Shown here: positions 8,761 to 17,027 of the stretch, piece by piece
How positions within the stretch are numbered: position 1 is the first letter of the stretch
Layout: each line of letters begins with the position of its first letter
Source: JAJTCH01 sp040386195
Lineage (GTDB): Bacteria > Pseudomonadota > Alphaproteobacteria > Rickettsiales > UBA1997
Direction of reading: 5' to 3'
DNA: 64,000 bases
Assembly: GCA_040386195.1 (NCBI GenBank)
Contig: JAZKFV010000002.1
Coordinates: 38,701-102,700, forward strand
Notes under the pieces: model-generated
What the model was told of the DNA's origin: nothing
Seen by the model: the letters and a program-made list of their open reading frames with translations, nothing else
Databases searched by the model: none
Made by a program: the position numbers and the translations under genes

Positions 8761-10086
8761 CTATAACTTTTCAACCATTTCTTTTATTGTTTTTAAATGT
8801 CTATCGGATTCTATTTTTAAAATCTTATCAATTTCTGCTTCACTCAGTTGCTGGCTGTAGGTCTTGTTTATCTCTCCATTAGAGCGTTCAAGTTTTAAAA
8901 TATATCCCGATGAATTAAATCCAAAAATAACTGAGCTTATGAAGTTTAAATCTTCATAATTATGATTTTTGAAATGTAAGTATGTGTAGTCAAATTCTAA
9001 TTTTTGCAGATTTTCATCAATCGCTTCTCTGATTTTTATAATTGCCGTGTTTTTATCTTCAGAACCATCATATCCAGCCCTGAGAAAAAATTTTCCTTCA
9101 TTATAAAACCTATCAAACTTTTCACATTCACTAATAAATTTTTTATAAAATCTAACAATTGAGTCATCAAAAATATTCAAAATTGCTTCTTTGCTTTTTG
9201 CAATCTCAACTTTACTAGTTTTAGATTTCATTTCCCGCTCTAATAAAGAAATTTCTTTATCAATATCATTTGGCTCTTCAATATTTTCTCCCCGCGCCGC
9301 TTTAATGCTGAGCTCCAAACTCCATATCAATTGCCGCTCTATATATTCCACAAAAGCATTCACATTGCCAGAATCAGCTTTGTGTAATGCCGACAAATAA
9401 TTTCTCTTATCAGTAGATTTAATTACGACTGGCGGCAGATCGTGTTTTAATAAAACATAATTCATTAATAATCTTGAGATTCTGCCATTACCATCGTCAA
9501 ATGGGTGAATACGAACAAATTTATAATGCAGCAATGCCGCCAATTGCACAGGATGCATTGCAAGTTTTTGTTCTTCATTGCGATACCAACTAACTAATTC
9601 GCCCATCAGAATTGGCGTATCAATAACCGAAGCATAATCAAATTTTTCTCCGTTATCTAGCAATACTGAATTAGGAAATTCCTTATAATCTCCAACTTTT
9701 ATTTGCCTTCTGGTTTTTTGTCCGTCATATGTAATTGCATCTTTCCAAAATGGTTTTACCAAAATAATTTTATTTAGATTTTTGATATTCACTTCTGAAA
9801 GCAAATGCTCTTTATCTGTTGACCATTCTTTTATGAGCCCCAAAGCAACATCATGAGCTTGCATTTCTTGATACTCACGCAGAGTGTGATTGCCAACCGT
9901 ATCTTCAAAAATCAAAAGCAATTCTGTTTCAGCATAGCTCAGGGTGTTTCCTTCTAAATGATTAGAATTGTAGTTAAATTCAAGTCGAAATTTTTTATCT
10001 AACTTAGACTGAAATTCTGCTTTAAGAGGTTTAAGATTATTTAGTGTTAAAATTAGATCTTCTATTTTATTGGTGAAACTAATCAT
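8761..10086 (-). CDS. Fic family protein, probable AMP transferase
   Basis: A 441-residue Fic-domain protein. The active-site motif HPFDDGNGR (His about residue 194) fits the Fic consensus HxFxDGNGR, so transfer of AMP from ATP to a target hydroxyl is expected. Near the N-terminus, SNHLEG (about 41-46) matches the inhibitory helix motif [S/T]xxxE[G/N], placed before the Fic fold as in class II Fic proteins, so the enzyme should be self-inhibited. The last 160 residues form a charged helical extension of unknown role. The target is unknown; Fic proteins serve as housekeeping regulators, toxins or secreted effectors, and nothing here decides which. It is a lone gene converging on mrp. Confidence 0.9.
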   Translation of the reverse strand: MISFTNKIEDLILTLNNLKPLKAEFQSKLDKKFRLEFNYNSNHLEGNTLSYAETELLLIFEDTVGNHTLREYQEMQAHDVALGLIKEWSTDKEHLLSEVNIKNLNKIILVKPFWKDAITYDGQKTRRQIKVGDYKEFPNSVLLDNGEKFDYASVIDTPILMGELVSWYRNEEQKLAMHPVQLAALLHYKFVRIHPFDDGNGRISRLLMNYVLLKHDLPPVVIKSTDKRNYLSALHKADSGNVNAFVEYIERQLIWSLELSIKAARGENIEEPNDIDKEISLLEREMKSKTSKVEIAKSKEAILNIFDDSIVRFYKKFISECEKFDRFYNEGKFFLRAGYDGSEDKNTAIIKIREAIDENLQKLEFDYTYLHFKNHNYEDLNFISSVIFGFNSSGYILKLERSNGEINKTYSQQLSEAEIDKILKIESDRHLKTIKEMVEKL

Positions 10087-10177
10087 AATGCTTTTATTAT
10101 GGGTTAAAAATTAGGAAAATTTTAGGATCTATTGATTTTCAATTTCAACCAAAAGTAATCAATTAATATTTTAAACT

Positions 10178-10873
10178 ATGACCAAAATAACTAAACTATG
10201 TCCAACAAATTCTAGAGGAAAGGTGGATTTGGGGTGGCTTAAATCTCAGCACACTTTTTCATTCGGACAATATTATAATCCCGAATTTATGGAGTTTTCG
10301 CATCTCAGGGTAATTAACGAAGACATTGTGCGCGGCAATACTGGCTTTGATTTGCATCCGCATAAAGATATGGAAATTTTCACTTATATTTTGCAAGGCA
10401 CTTTGACTCACGGCGATAATTTAGGAAATCGGGAAAATATTAATGAAGGCTGTTATCAGCTGATGAGTGCGGGAACTGGAATTATTCATAGCGAATATAA
10501 TTATTCCGATCAGCCGGTTCATCTTTTGCAAATCTGGATTAAACCCAATTCATTTGGCGGCAAGCCTGAATATAAAACTTTTGCGCCGCACCCAAAAGGC
10601 GAATGGTGTTTGCTGGTTAGCGACAAAATTGTGGGAGAAAATATTGGCAAAATCAAACAACAAGCAGAAATTTATGCGCTTGATTCTCTAGATTTAAAAT
10701 CAATCAAACTTCCATATGACTCCAGAAAAAATTCTTGGCTGCATATTGCCAAAGGCAAGATTGAGTTTTTAGGCAAGGAGTTTGCAAGCGGCGATGCGCT
10801 TGGTTTTGAGTCGGATAAAATTGAAGAAATTAAATTTAAAGAACCAACAATTCTACTGCTTTTTGCACTTTAA
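10178..10873 (+). CDS. Pirin family bicupin protein
   Basis: A 231-residue pirin-like protein of the YhaK type. The metal-binding cupin signature is visible: DLHPHKDMEIFTYILQG, TLTHGDNLGN and MSAGTGIIHSEYN, giving the His/His/His/Glu set of the N-terminal cupin. The shorter second cupin holds KGKIEFLGKEFASGDALGFE. Some pirins have quercetinase activity and others are redox-linked regulators; the function here cannot be chosen. It is read divergently from the Fic gene across a 91-base gap and stands alone. Confidence 0.88.
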   Translation: MTKITKLCPTNSRGKVDLGWLKSQHTFSFGQYYNPEFMEFSHLRVINEDIVRGNTGFDLHPHKDMEIFTYILQGTLTHGDNLGNRENINEGCYQLMSAGTGIIHSEYNYSDQPVHLLQIWIKPNSFGGKPEYKTFAPHPKGEWCLLVSDKIVGENIGKIKQQAEIYALDSLDLKSIKLPYDSRKNSWLHIAKGKIEFLGKEFASGDALGFESDKIEEIKFKEPTILLLFAL

Positions 10874-10904
10874 AAAATATTTATCAAAAATACTAATTTC
10901 CTAG

Positions 10905-10933
10905 TTGACGAACAAAATAATTCCACCTAATAT
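10905..10933 (+). promoter_or_regulatory. Strong sigma70-like promoter without a gene
   Basis: TTGACG (10905-10910), a 17-base spacer and TATAAT-like TAATAT (10928-10933) form one of the best promoter matches seen here. No open reading frame follows; instead a foldable segment begins about 7 bases downstream of the -10 box. Confidence 0.55.
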
Positions 10934-10939
10934 GACCAG

Positions 10940-11021
10940 CGGTCGGGCGTTGTATGAATACAACAGCCTTACGGTAAATAAATACAACACGCTGGGTTTG
11001 CGTGGTGGTGACGTCCGGCTA
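10940..11021 (+). ncRNA. Possible structured small RNA of unknown family
   Basis: Downstream of the promoter at 10905-10933, bases 10941-10950 (GGTCGGGCGT) can pair with 11011-11020 (ACGTCCGGCT) over ten positions, three of them G-U. This would close a domain that holds a hairpin TGTAT-GA-ATACA (10951-10962), a short CC/GG pairing at 10967-10974, and CACGC/GCGTG around a 7-base loop (10988-11004). It does not read as tRNA, SRP RNA, 5S rRNA or tmRNA. There is no clear terminator after it and the 3' end is a guess. Pairing was done by eye. Confidence 0.3.
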
Positions 11022-11032
11022 TATTAACCAAA

Positions 11033-11128
11033 CTATAAACCAAATCTCAAAACCACCTTAGTTCCCTCCCCCATCTCAGAAAAAATCTCCATAGTTCCAT
11101 TTTGCATCTCAACTAATCTTTTTATAAA
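11033..11128 (-). pseudogene. Remnant of a histidine kinase ATPase domain
   Basis: Reading the minus strand from 11128 to the stop at 11033-11035 gives FIKRLVEMQNGTMEI followed by FSEMGEGTKVVLRF. This is the last strand-loop unit of a GHKL ATPase domain (family pattern: IVKRLVE.hgGti.v.SE.GkGT.f.l.lP). An in-frame TGA (11129-11131) precedes it and nothing upstream restores a kinase core, so only the last 32 codons are recognisable. Together with the lipoprotein remnant at 1-240 it indicates that this part of the chromosome is losing genes. Confidence 0.6.
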
Positions 11129-11360
11129 TCACACTCACAATATCATTAACTCCAGCTGGATATAATTATTCACTGATAAATTCTGCTCACAATCGCGCAA
11201 ATTTTTTAAATTTTCATTATTTGGCGCAACACCAACAACGCTGGAAAAACAGATATTTATTGATGATTTTTCAGATGAGGAAACAAATAATTAAGAGCCA
11301 GAACGCAATATAGATCGCGATTTAGACAAAGAAGAATTTTCATATTTTACAACCTTAATG
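11129..11360. other. Gene-free stretch, probably decayed coding DNA
   Basis: No usable reading frame on either strand. On the minus strand short broken frames read into the kinase remnant at 11033-11128 and may be the rest of that gene, but no motif is left to prove it. Confidence 0.4.
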
Positions 11361-11750
11361 CTAAGCATATTTAGGAACCTTAATCGATAAACAATAGCCC
11401 AGCGCTTCAAGAATGCTTTTGAATGTTGTTATTGTTGGGTTGCCGGTTTTTGAGAGGATTTTATAAAGTGCTTCTCTGGTTAATCCGGTTTTTTCGGCAA
11501 CTTGGGAGAATCCACCTTTGGCTTTGGCAATTTGTCTTAGAGCAAGAAGCAACAAGGCAATATCGCCATCTTCTTCGAATTGTTTTAGGGCAAGTTTTAA
11601 AAAATCATCGGTTTGTTTTTTGCTAGAACCAATAATTGCTGTTGCCCAATCGTCAAAATTGTTGTGGTCAGATATTTTTTTAATTTTGGTTTTTCTTGTA
11701 GTTTTATTTTTCACAATATCTGTTCTTAGTAAAGTGCTTCTGGTTACCAA
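11361..11750 (-). CDS. Orphan antitoxin-like HTH protein
   Basis: A 129-residue protein whose last 100 residues match the addiction-module antidote family with a Cro/C1-type helix-turn-helix. Visible are DFLKLALKQFEEDGDIALLLLALRQIAKAKG, then GFSQVAEKTGLTREALYKILSKTGNPTITTFKSILEALG. Such proteins normally sit directly after a RelE/ParE-type toxin gene. Here the upstream neighbour is glmS (3-base gap) and downstream lies decayed DNA, so no toxin partner is visible. The basic N-terminal 28 residues are not part of the family, so a start inside this stretch is possible. It may be a leftover antitoxin or a regulator. Confidence 0.75.
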   Translation of the reverse strand: MVTRSTLLRTDIVKNKTTRKTKIKKISDHNNFDDWATAIIGSSKKQTDDFLKLALKQFEEDGDIALLLLALRQIAKAKGGFSQVAEKTGLTREALYKILSKTGNPTITTFKSILEALGYCLSIKVPKYA

Positions 11751-11753
11751 ACT

Positions 11754-13589
11754 CTATTCCACCGTAACCGATTTGGCTAAATTTCTGGGCTGGTCAACAT
11801 CGTTGCCTTTGTAAATCGCTGTGTAATAAGCGATCAACTGAGTTGGAATTACGCCCAGCAAGGCTTCGTCGATGATGTTATCAATTTTTGGCAGGGTGAT
11901 GGATTTAAAAGTGATATTTTTTAGTTCATTAATTCCAGCTTGGTTACCAATCAAAACCACCTTGCCACCGCGGGCGGCAACTTCTTCGATGTTGGAAGCG
12001 GATTTTTCAAAAAGTTCGGTGTTAGGAGCAATAGCGATGATGGGCATATTTTTGTCAATTAGCGCAATGGTGCCGTGTTTTAACTCGCCGGAGGCAATAC
12101 CAAAAGCGTTGATGTAAGAAAGTTCTTTTAGTTTTAATGCGCCTTCCAAAGCGGTGGGATAAGAAACGCCGCGACCCATATAAATCAAGCTTTGATGTTT
12201 ACTAACAAATTTTGCCACCTCTTTAATTTCAGCTAAATTTTTATCAATTAAAATCTCGCGCATTTTGTGAGGAATTTGGGTTAAACTTTCAATCAATTCC
12301 AGCTTGGTTTTTTCGCTAATAGTTTGTTTTTGACTGGCAAGTTCCAGCGCAAATAAAATTAAAACCGTTAGCTGGGCAATATAGGCTTTGGTTGAAGCCA
12401 CACCAATTTCTGGGCCGGCGATAGTGCGAATAATTGCATCGGCTAAATAAGCCATATTACTTTGCGCCACATTAACAATTCCTAAAGTTTTTTGATGATG
12501 TTCTTTGGCGTATTTTAAAGCGGCAATTGTGTCTGCTGTTTCGCCGGATTGAGAGATAAAAATGTTTAAACTATTGCCATAAAATGCCGCGCCGCGATAA
12601 CGAAATTCGGAAGCAATATCAACTTCAACATTAATTTTGGCTAAAGATTCAATCAGATATTTGCCAACGCAAGCGGCGTAATAAGAGGTTCCGCAGGCGA
12701 TAATGTTAATTTTATCAATCGCTTTTAAATCGAAAGGAAAATTAGGCAAAGCGATGCGACCATTTTCGGCAGTTAGATAATTATCAATAATATCTTGCAC
12801 CACCCGCGGCTGTTCAAAAATTTCTTTTTGCATAAAATGGGCAAAATTTTCTTTGGAAACTTTGCCAATATCTTTTTCCATATTTTTGACAATTCTAGTA
12901 ACCGCGCTGCCGGAAGCATCAAAAATTTCAACGGAATTGCTGGTTAAAAAAGCCACATCGCCATCTTCTAAATAGCTAACTTTGGTTGTCAAATTGTCTA
13001 AAGCGAAATAATCAGAAGCGGTGTAATTTTCACCGATGCCAAAACCAATCAACAAAGGTGAACCTTTTTTAGCAACCGCCATAAAATTTTCATCACCTTG
13101 AAACACAATGCCTAAAGCAAAGGCTCCGTGTAGTTCTTTTAAAGCTAAAATTACTGCCTGTTTTTTGTCATTGGTTTGTTTTAGATAAAAAGAAATCAAA
13201 TGCGGAATTACTTCGGTATCAGTTTGGCTTAAAAATTTTACGCCAGTTTTTTTCAATTTTTCTTTGAGCTCCTGATAATTTTCGATAATGCCATTGTGAA
13301 CTACCGCAACATTTTTACTCAAATGTGGATGAGAATTTTCTTCCGAAGGTTTGCCGTGCGTTGCCCATCTGGTGTGGCCAATGCCAATATTGCCAACAAA
13401 CTTTTTATTTTTAGAAATCGCCAATTCCAAATGAACAATTTTGCCTTGCTTCTTGATAGTATTAATTTGATCGCCAGCAATTAAAGAAATGCCCGCTGAA
13501 TCATAGCCGCGATATTCTAATTTTTTTAGACCATCTAAAATTTTAGGCACAACATTATTTTTGCTAACAATTCCAACGATTCCGCACAT
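11754..13589 (-). CDS. glmS: Glutamine--fructose-6-phosphate aminotransferase
   Basis: Makes glucosamine-6-phosphate from fructose-6-phosphate and glutamine, the entry to UDP-GlcNAc, peptidoglycan and lipid A. The 611-residue length is typical. It starts MCGIVGIVS with the N-terminal nucleophile Cys2, then has GHTRWATHG and HNGIIENY of the glutaminase domain. Two SIS domains follow (ACGTSYYA, SQSGETADTIAALK, GRGVSYPTALEGALKLKE), and it ends with the usual DQPRNLAKSVTVE. No glmS ribozyme-like leader is seen. It is divergent from the PEPC-like gene; the antitoxin gene starts 3 bases after its stop. Confidence 0.97.
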   Translation of the reverse strand: MCGIVGIVSKNNVVPKILDGLKKLEYRGYDSAGISLIAGDQINTIKKQGKIVHLELAISKNKKFVGNIGIGHTRWATHGKPSEENSHPHLSKNVAVVHNGIIENYQELKEKLKKTGVKFLSQTDTEVIPHLISFYLKQTNDKKQAVILALKELHGAFALGIVFQGDENFMAVAKKGSPLLIGFGIGENYTASDYFALDNLTTKVSYLEDGDVAFLTSNSVEIFDASGSAVTRIVKNMEKDIGKVSKENFAHFMQKEIFEQPRVVQDIIDNYLTAENGRIALPNFPFDLKAIDKINIIACGTSYYAACVGKYLIESLAKINVEVDIASEFRYRGAAFYGNSLNIFISQSGETADTIAALKYAKEHHQKTLGIVNVAQSNMAYLADAIIRTIAGPEIGVASTKAYIAQLTVLILFALELASQKQTISEKTKLELIESLTQIPHKMREILIDKNLAEIKEVAKFVSKHQSLIYMGRGVSYPTALEGALKLKELSYINAFGIASGELKHGTIALIDKNMPIIAIAPNTELFEKSASNIEEVAARGGKVVLIGNQAGINELKNITFKSITLPKIDNIIDEALLGVIPTQLIAYYTAIYKGNDVDQPRNLAKSVTVE

Positions 13590-13753
13590 AAGGTAATGAT
13601 TAATGGTTAATTATTAATGATTAATGAGAGGATGATAAAAATTGAGTTGCGCAAGTAAAGAGTAATGTTTTGTAATAAAAATTGTTGATTTATTTAGTGG
13701 ATTTATATTCAAATGTGTCCTTTCAATTTTTATCAATTTTTTACTTAAAATTA

Positions 13754-16726
13754 GTGGCCAAGAAATTATCTCAAATTGTTAAAGAGCAGCAAAATGTGTT
13801 GTTAGACATCTATCTTAAAAGCATTCCTGAAGCAGAATTGGCTGGGTTAGCTCAATTTTTACCACCAAAATCATATAAAAATCAAAAAGCTTTGGCTAAA
13901 GAATTTAGCAAGTTGGACAAAGAAGCAAAATTGACAATTGGTAATCACCAAGCACGAATCGCCGATATGCATACTCGGGTGCGTAATTCTGTGAATAGTA
14001 AATATGCGGCCAGTTTTGCCGAAACATCTCCAATTGATGCTTCATCTTTTAAATTTGTGATTGATAGAGCTGCGGAAGCAAAATTGCCGAAAGAAAAACT
14101 TCAGGAAATATTAACCAAAACCATTATTTCCAACAGCATTACCGCTCATCCAACTAATCCTTATTCTACAAAATATACCGCTGAGTCGATGGAGTTAGAC
14201 AGAATTTTGTCTGAGCCTGAATCTGAAAGAAAGGCTGAAAAATTGCAGGAACAAATTACCAAAATGATTGCGATGAATCCAGTTCCTTTGGTTAGTGAAA
14301 AAAATAAAGGCAAAAAAACTCAAACCGATGAGGTGCATGAGGCAATGTCTTATATGCAAAATATTTATAAAAGTTTTCCAGCGGCGCGTAGAAAAGTTCA
14401 AGAAGCGTTAGAGGCAAGCGCGCAGTATGCTGATGTCAAAGTTGGTAATTTTTATGATATGGGCGCTTGGCTTTCTGGAGACGGAGACGGCAACCCAGCG
14501 GCTACAGCGGAATCTTTGCAAAATAATATTGATTTATTTAGAGCGGAAATAAGACGCCTTTATAGCAATGATTTGGCGCAAATAATTGCTGGGTTAGAAG
14601 ATTCAGATTTGAAAAATAAATTATTAGCAATTCAAGAACAAATCGAGCTTGATCAATATCAAAATCCACAACAATTAATCAATGAATTAAAGCAAACAGA
14701 ATTACCTTCTGAATTTCAGGAGCAATTGCAAGATTTGATTTGCAGAGTTGAGAGTTTTGGTTTTCGCTATGCCAAAATTGATATTCGTCACGACGCTTCT
14801 GATATCAACAAAACTGTTGCCGATATTTTAATTGCTTTAGGAAGACTTGCGGCAGCAGATAAGAAGCAATTTCTAGAAGATTTGGCTGGCGATGATCCAG
14901 AAAAAATTGCCTCAGCAGCAAAATTAATTTCCGATGCTTTAGAAGCTGATTTAGGAACTATTGATACTTCTAAATTTGACGATGTTAGTAAAAGAATTTT
15001 TGGCAGATTGCGAGTTATTGCTGAAAATCCGGGCTCTTCCGACAAATTAATTATTGCTGAATGTAAGAATCAGGGCAACGCTTTGGGAGCATTGTTTTTG
15101 TTGAAAGCAACCGGCAACTCAGTTGGTAAAAAAGATTCCTTGAATGTAGTCACTTTATCAGAAAGTGCTGACGATTTAATTACCTTACCAAAAAATATTG
15201 AAGCACTTCTAAGAAATCCAATTTATCGCCAACATGTTGCAGCAACTGGCAAGTTGATTTATATGATTGCTAAAAGTGATACGCAAAGACGAGACGGCGT
15301 TGGCGCGCAGTTTGCTCAAGAATTGCCACCGGAATTTGTTACTAAATTATTTGCCAAATTAGTTAGAGAATATCCAGAATTAAAAGGCGTAACTCTAACT
15401 CCATTTAATGGCGGCGGGCATGCTTTGCAAAGAGGTGGTGGCAGAATTGACGAAGTTCCTAACGTTTACGGCAAGGCTGAAATGCGTGGCTTAAATTGGT
15501 TGGAATCTGGCGAAGAACTCGACAAAGATATTCAAATTGCCCCACCAATTTTAACCACTCAAGGTCATCAAAATGGAATTTTATATAGTGCCGATAGCGC
15601 CTCTAATTCTTTAACCAGCTATTTATCACAATCGGTTTGGGCAGCATTAAAAAGAGCTGGAATTATAAAAGAACCAGAAGTTTTAACTGGTGATGGAACG
15701 CCGAATTTAGATGCTCAACAAGCAAGAGCCAATCGAAAATTATTTTTTGAAGCGGCAAGAAAAGTATATGCAAAAGAAATTACCACTCCTAATAGCCCAA
15801 TTAACAAATTGTTTAGAAATGGACCTTGGGCTGGAGTTGATTTAACCAACGTTTCCTCGCGCCCTGGCAAAAGAGTTGAAAGTTCTGATTTACAACTAAC
15901 CGACCAAAGAGCAATTGGCGCTGATAAAATGTGCACTCACAGCGGCACTCATTTGATTAATTGGTATAGCGCCAAAGCTGGTTTGCACGCAATTATTGAT
16001 TCTGTAGGATTAGAACAGGCTCATCAAATGTATCGCCAAGACAAACCTACTCGTGATAGTTTTAGATCAATGTCGATGTCATTATTTATGACTGATTTTG
16101 ATGTAGCTTGGAAAATGATGATTGGCGAAGAAAGACCGGACAGTAAAATGATCGAATTTTGGGCAAAAGCCTATCCGCCATTGGAAGAAACCGATCCAAA
16201 ATTACAGCTCAGAATCACTTTGGCTCATATTGAACAAGAGGCGATTGAAACTGCAAAATTAATTTATCGCACCATAAAAAACGGGCAAGCAGCTGGAGAA
16301 GATTTATCTAATTTTACCCCGCAAGATTTATTAACCAGCTTCTGGCCGGATTTAGCAGAGGAAATCAGGGATCGCGAAGAAAGATTAAAATTTGCCCATT
16401 TAGTTGAGGCTGAATTAACTAACAATCTTGGTCCTGATGAAAAAAGATATCCAAAAGATCAAGATATAGAACAGCAAATTAGAGCTTGGGATACTGCCTG
16501 CATGGGTTCAGAAGCGCCGATTGGTAGCATGCTGACTTTAACCAAACTAAATGAAGCCGGATTGCCCAGAACTAATCATGAGTTTGAAGTGAGTGATGAG
16601 TTGGAAAAAGAATTGTCTATTGTTGGAAAATTTACTCAAATGCCCCCAAGCCCACAATCTAGAACCAGCCAAGGCTTTGCACTGCAGCAGAGACAAGGGC
16701 AAACAATTGCTCCTCCTATGGGATAA
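13754..16726 (+). CDS. Divergent phosphoenolpyruvate carboxylase-like protein
   Basis: About 990 residues from a GTG at 13754; a TTG at 13682 would add 24 hydrophobic residues that look non-native. Landmarks of PEP carboxylase appear in order: TAHPTNPY (family TAHPTE), WLSGDGDGNPAAT, FGFRYAKIDIRHDAS, VVTLSESADDL, SDTQRRDG, SRPGKR and DQRAIGAD. By my alignment with remembered E. coli PEPC, the catalytic loop HGRGGSIGRGG reads NGGGHALQRGGG (576-587 counted from the TTG). The loop His and first Arg are therefore gone while the second Arg stays. The usual C-terminal RNTG is replaced by a Gln/Pro-rich tail. It may be an inactive or repurposed paralogue, and carboxylase activity should not be assumed. 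Confidence 0.75.
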   Translation: MAKKLSQIVKEQQNVLLDIYLKSIPEAELAGLAQFLPPKSYKNQKALAKEFSKLDKEAKLTIGNHQARIADMHTRVRNSVNSKYAASFAETSPIDASSFKFVIDRAAEAKLPKEKLQEILTKTIISNSITAHPTNPYSTKYTAESMELDRILSEPESERKAEKLQEQITKMIAMNPVPLVSEKNKGKKTQTDEVHEAMSYMQNIYKSFPAARRKVQEALEASAQYADVKVGNFYDMGAWLSGDGDGNPAATAESLQNNIDLFRAEIRRLYSNDLAQIIAGLEDSDLKNKLLAIQEQIELDQYQNPQQLINELKQTELPSEFQEQLQDLICRVESFGFRYAKIDIRHDASDINKTVADILIALGRLAAADKKQFLEDLAGDDPEKIASAAKLISDALEADLGTIDTSKFDDVSKRIFGRLRVIAENPGSSDKLIIAECKNQGNALGALFLLKATGNSVGKKDSLNVVTLSESADDLITLPKNIEALLRNPIYRQHVAATGKLIYMIAKSDTQRRDGVGAQFAQELPPEFVTKLFAKLVREYPELKGVTLTPFNGGGHALQRGGGRIDEVPNVYGKAEMRGLNWLESGEELDKDIQIAPPILTTQGHQNGILYSADSASNSLTSYLSQSVWAALKRAGIIKEPEVLTGDGTPNLDAQQARANRKLFFEAARKVYAKEITTPNSPINKLFRNGPWAGVDLTNVSSRPGKRVESSDLQLTDQRAIGADKMCTHSGTHLINWYSAKAGLHAIIDSVGLEQAHQMYRQDKPTRDSFRSMSMSLFMTDFDVAWKMMIGEERPDSKMIEFWAKAYPPLEETDPKLQLRITLAHIEQEAIETAKLIYRTIKNGQAAGEDLSNFTPQDLLTSFWPDLAEEIRDREERLKFAHLVEAELTNNLGPDEKRYPKDQDIEQQIRAWDTACMGSEAPIGSMLTLTKLNEAGLPRTNHEFEVSDELEKELSIVGKFTQMPPSPQSRTSQGFALQQRQGQTIAPPMG

Positions 16727-16990
16727 TATCAAAAACTAATGATTGCAACTCATCGTTTTTCACCAATATTTCTGCCGTATTGCAGACATTTTGCAAATCA
16801 GCAATCACAGCAAAAATATTGGTTTTGGTGTTGATGGAAAATTTCTGCAACGGAGTTTTCATTGATAAATTATTGTCTGATTTAAATTTGCGGATATTAA
16901 AAATCACTTCCAACATAATGCTGCCAATCTCTAAAGCCTGTTCATCCACAATATAATCTTCCAACTTCCGCGTTGATAAATTAAATTTAA
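16716..16990 (-). pseudogene. Duplicated 3' fragment of valS
   Basis: Bases about 16762-16990 repeat the end of valS (22431-22670) in the same orientation. By eye there are about 15 differences in the first 195 bases, and a 10-base deletion near 16964 where valS has TTGCACCAAC. The fragment still reads open for about 80 codons (EDYIVDEQALEIGS, VIFNIRKFKSDNNLSMK, IADLQNVCNTAEILV) but has only the tail of the tRNA-binding C-terminal part, no catalytic core, and a different end (NDELQSLVFDIIP). It overlaps the end of the PEPC-like gene by 11 bases. With the intact valS it brackets the 17028-22301 gene. Confidence 0.9.
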
Positions 16991-17027
16991 TTAAGCCTAA
17001 TTTCTTTAAATTTAAATTTTAAAAACT

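Noticed and set aside
10940..11021. Reading the structured segment as a tRNA or 4.5S/SRP RNA
   Set aside because: There is no TTC-A/G-A T-loop, no anticodon arm of proper size, and no conserved SRP tetraloop-internal loop core.
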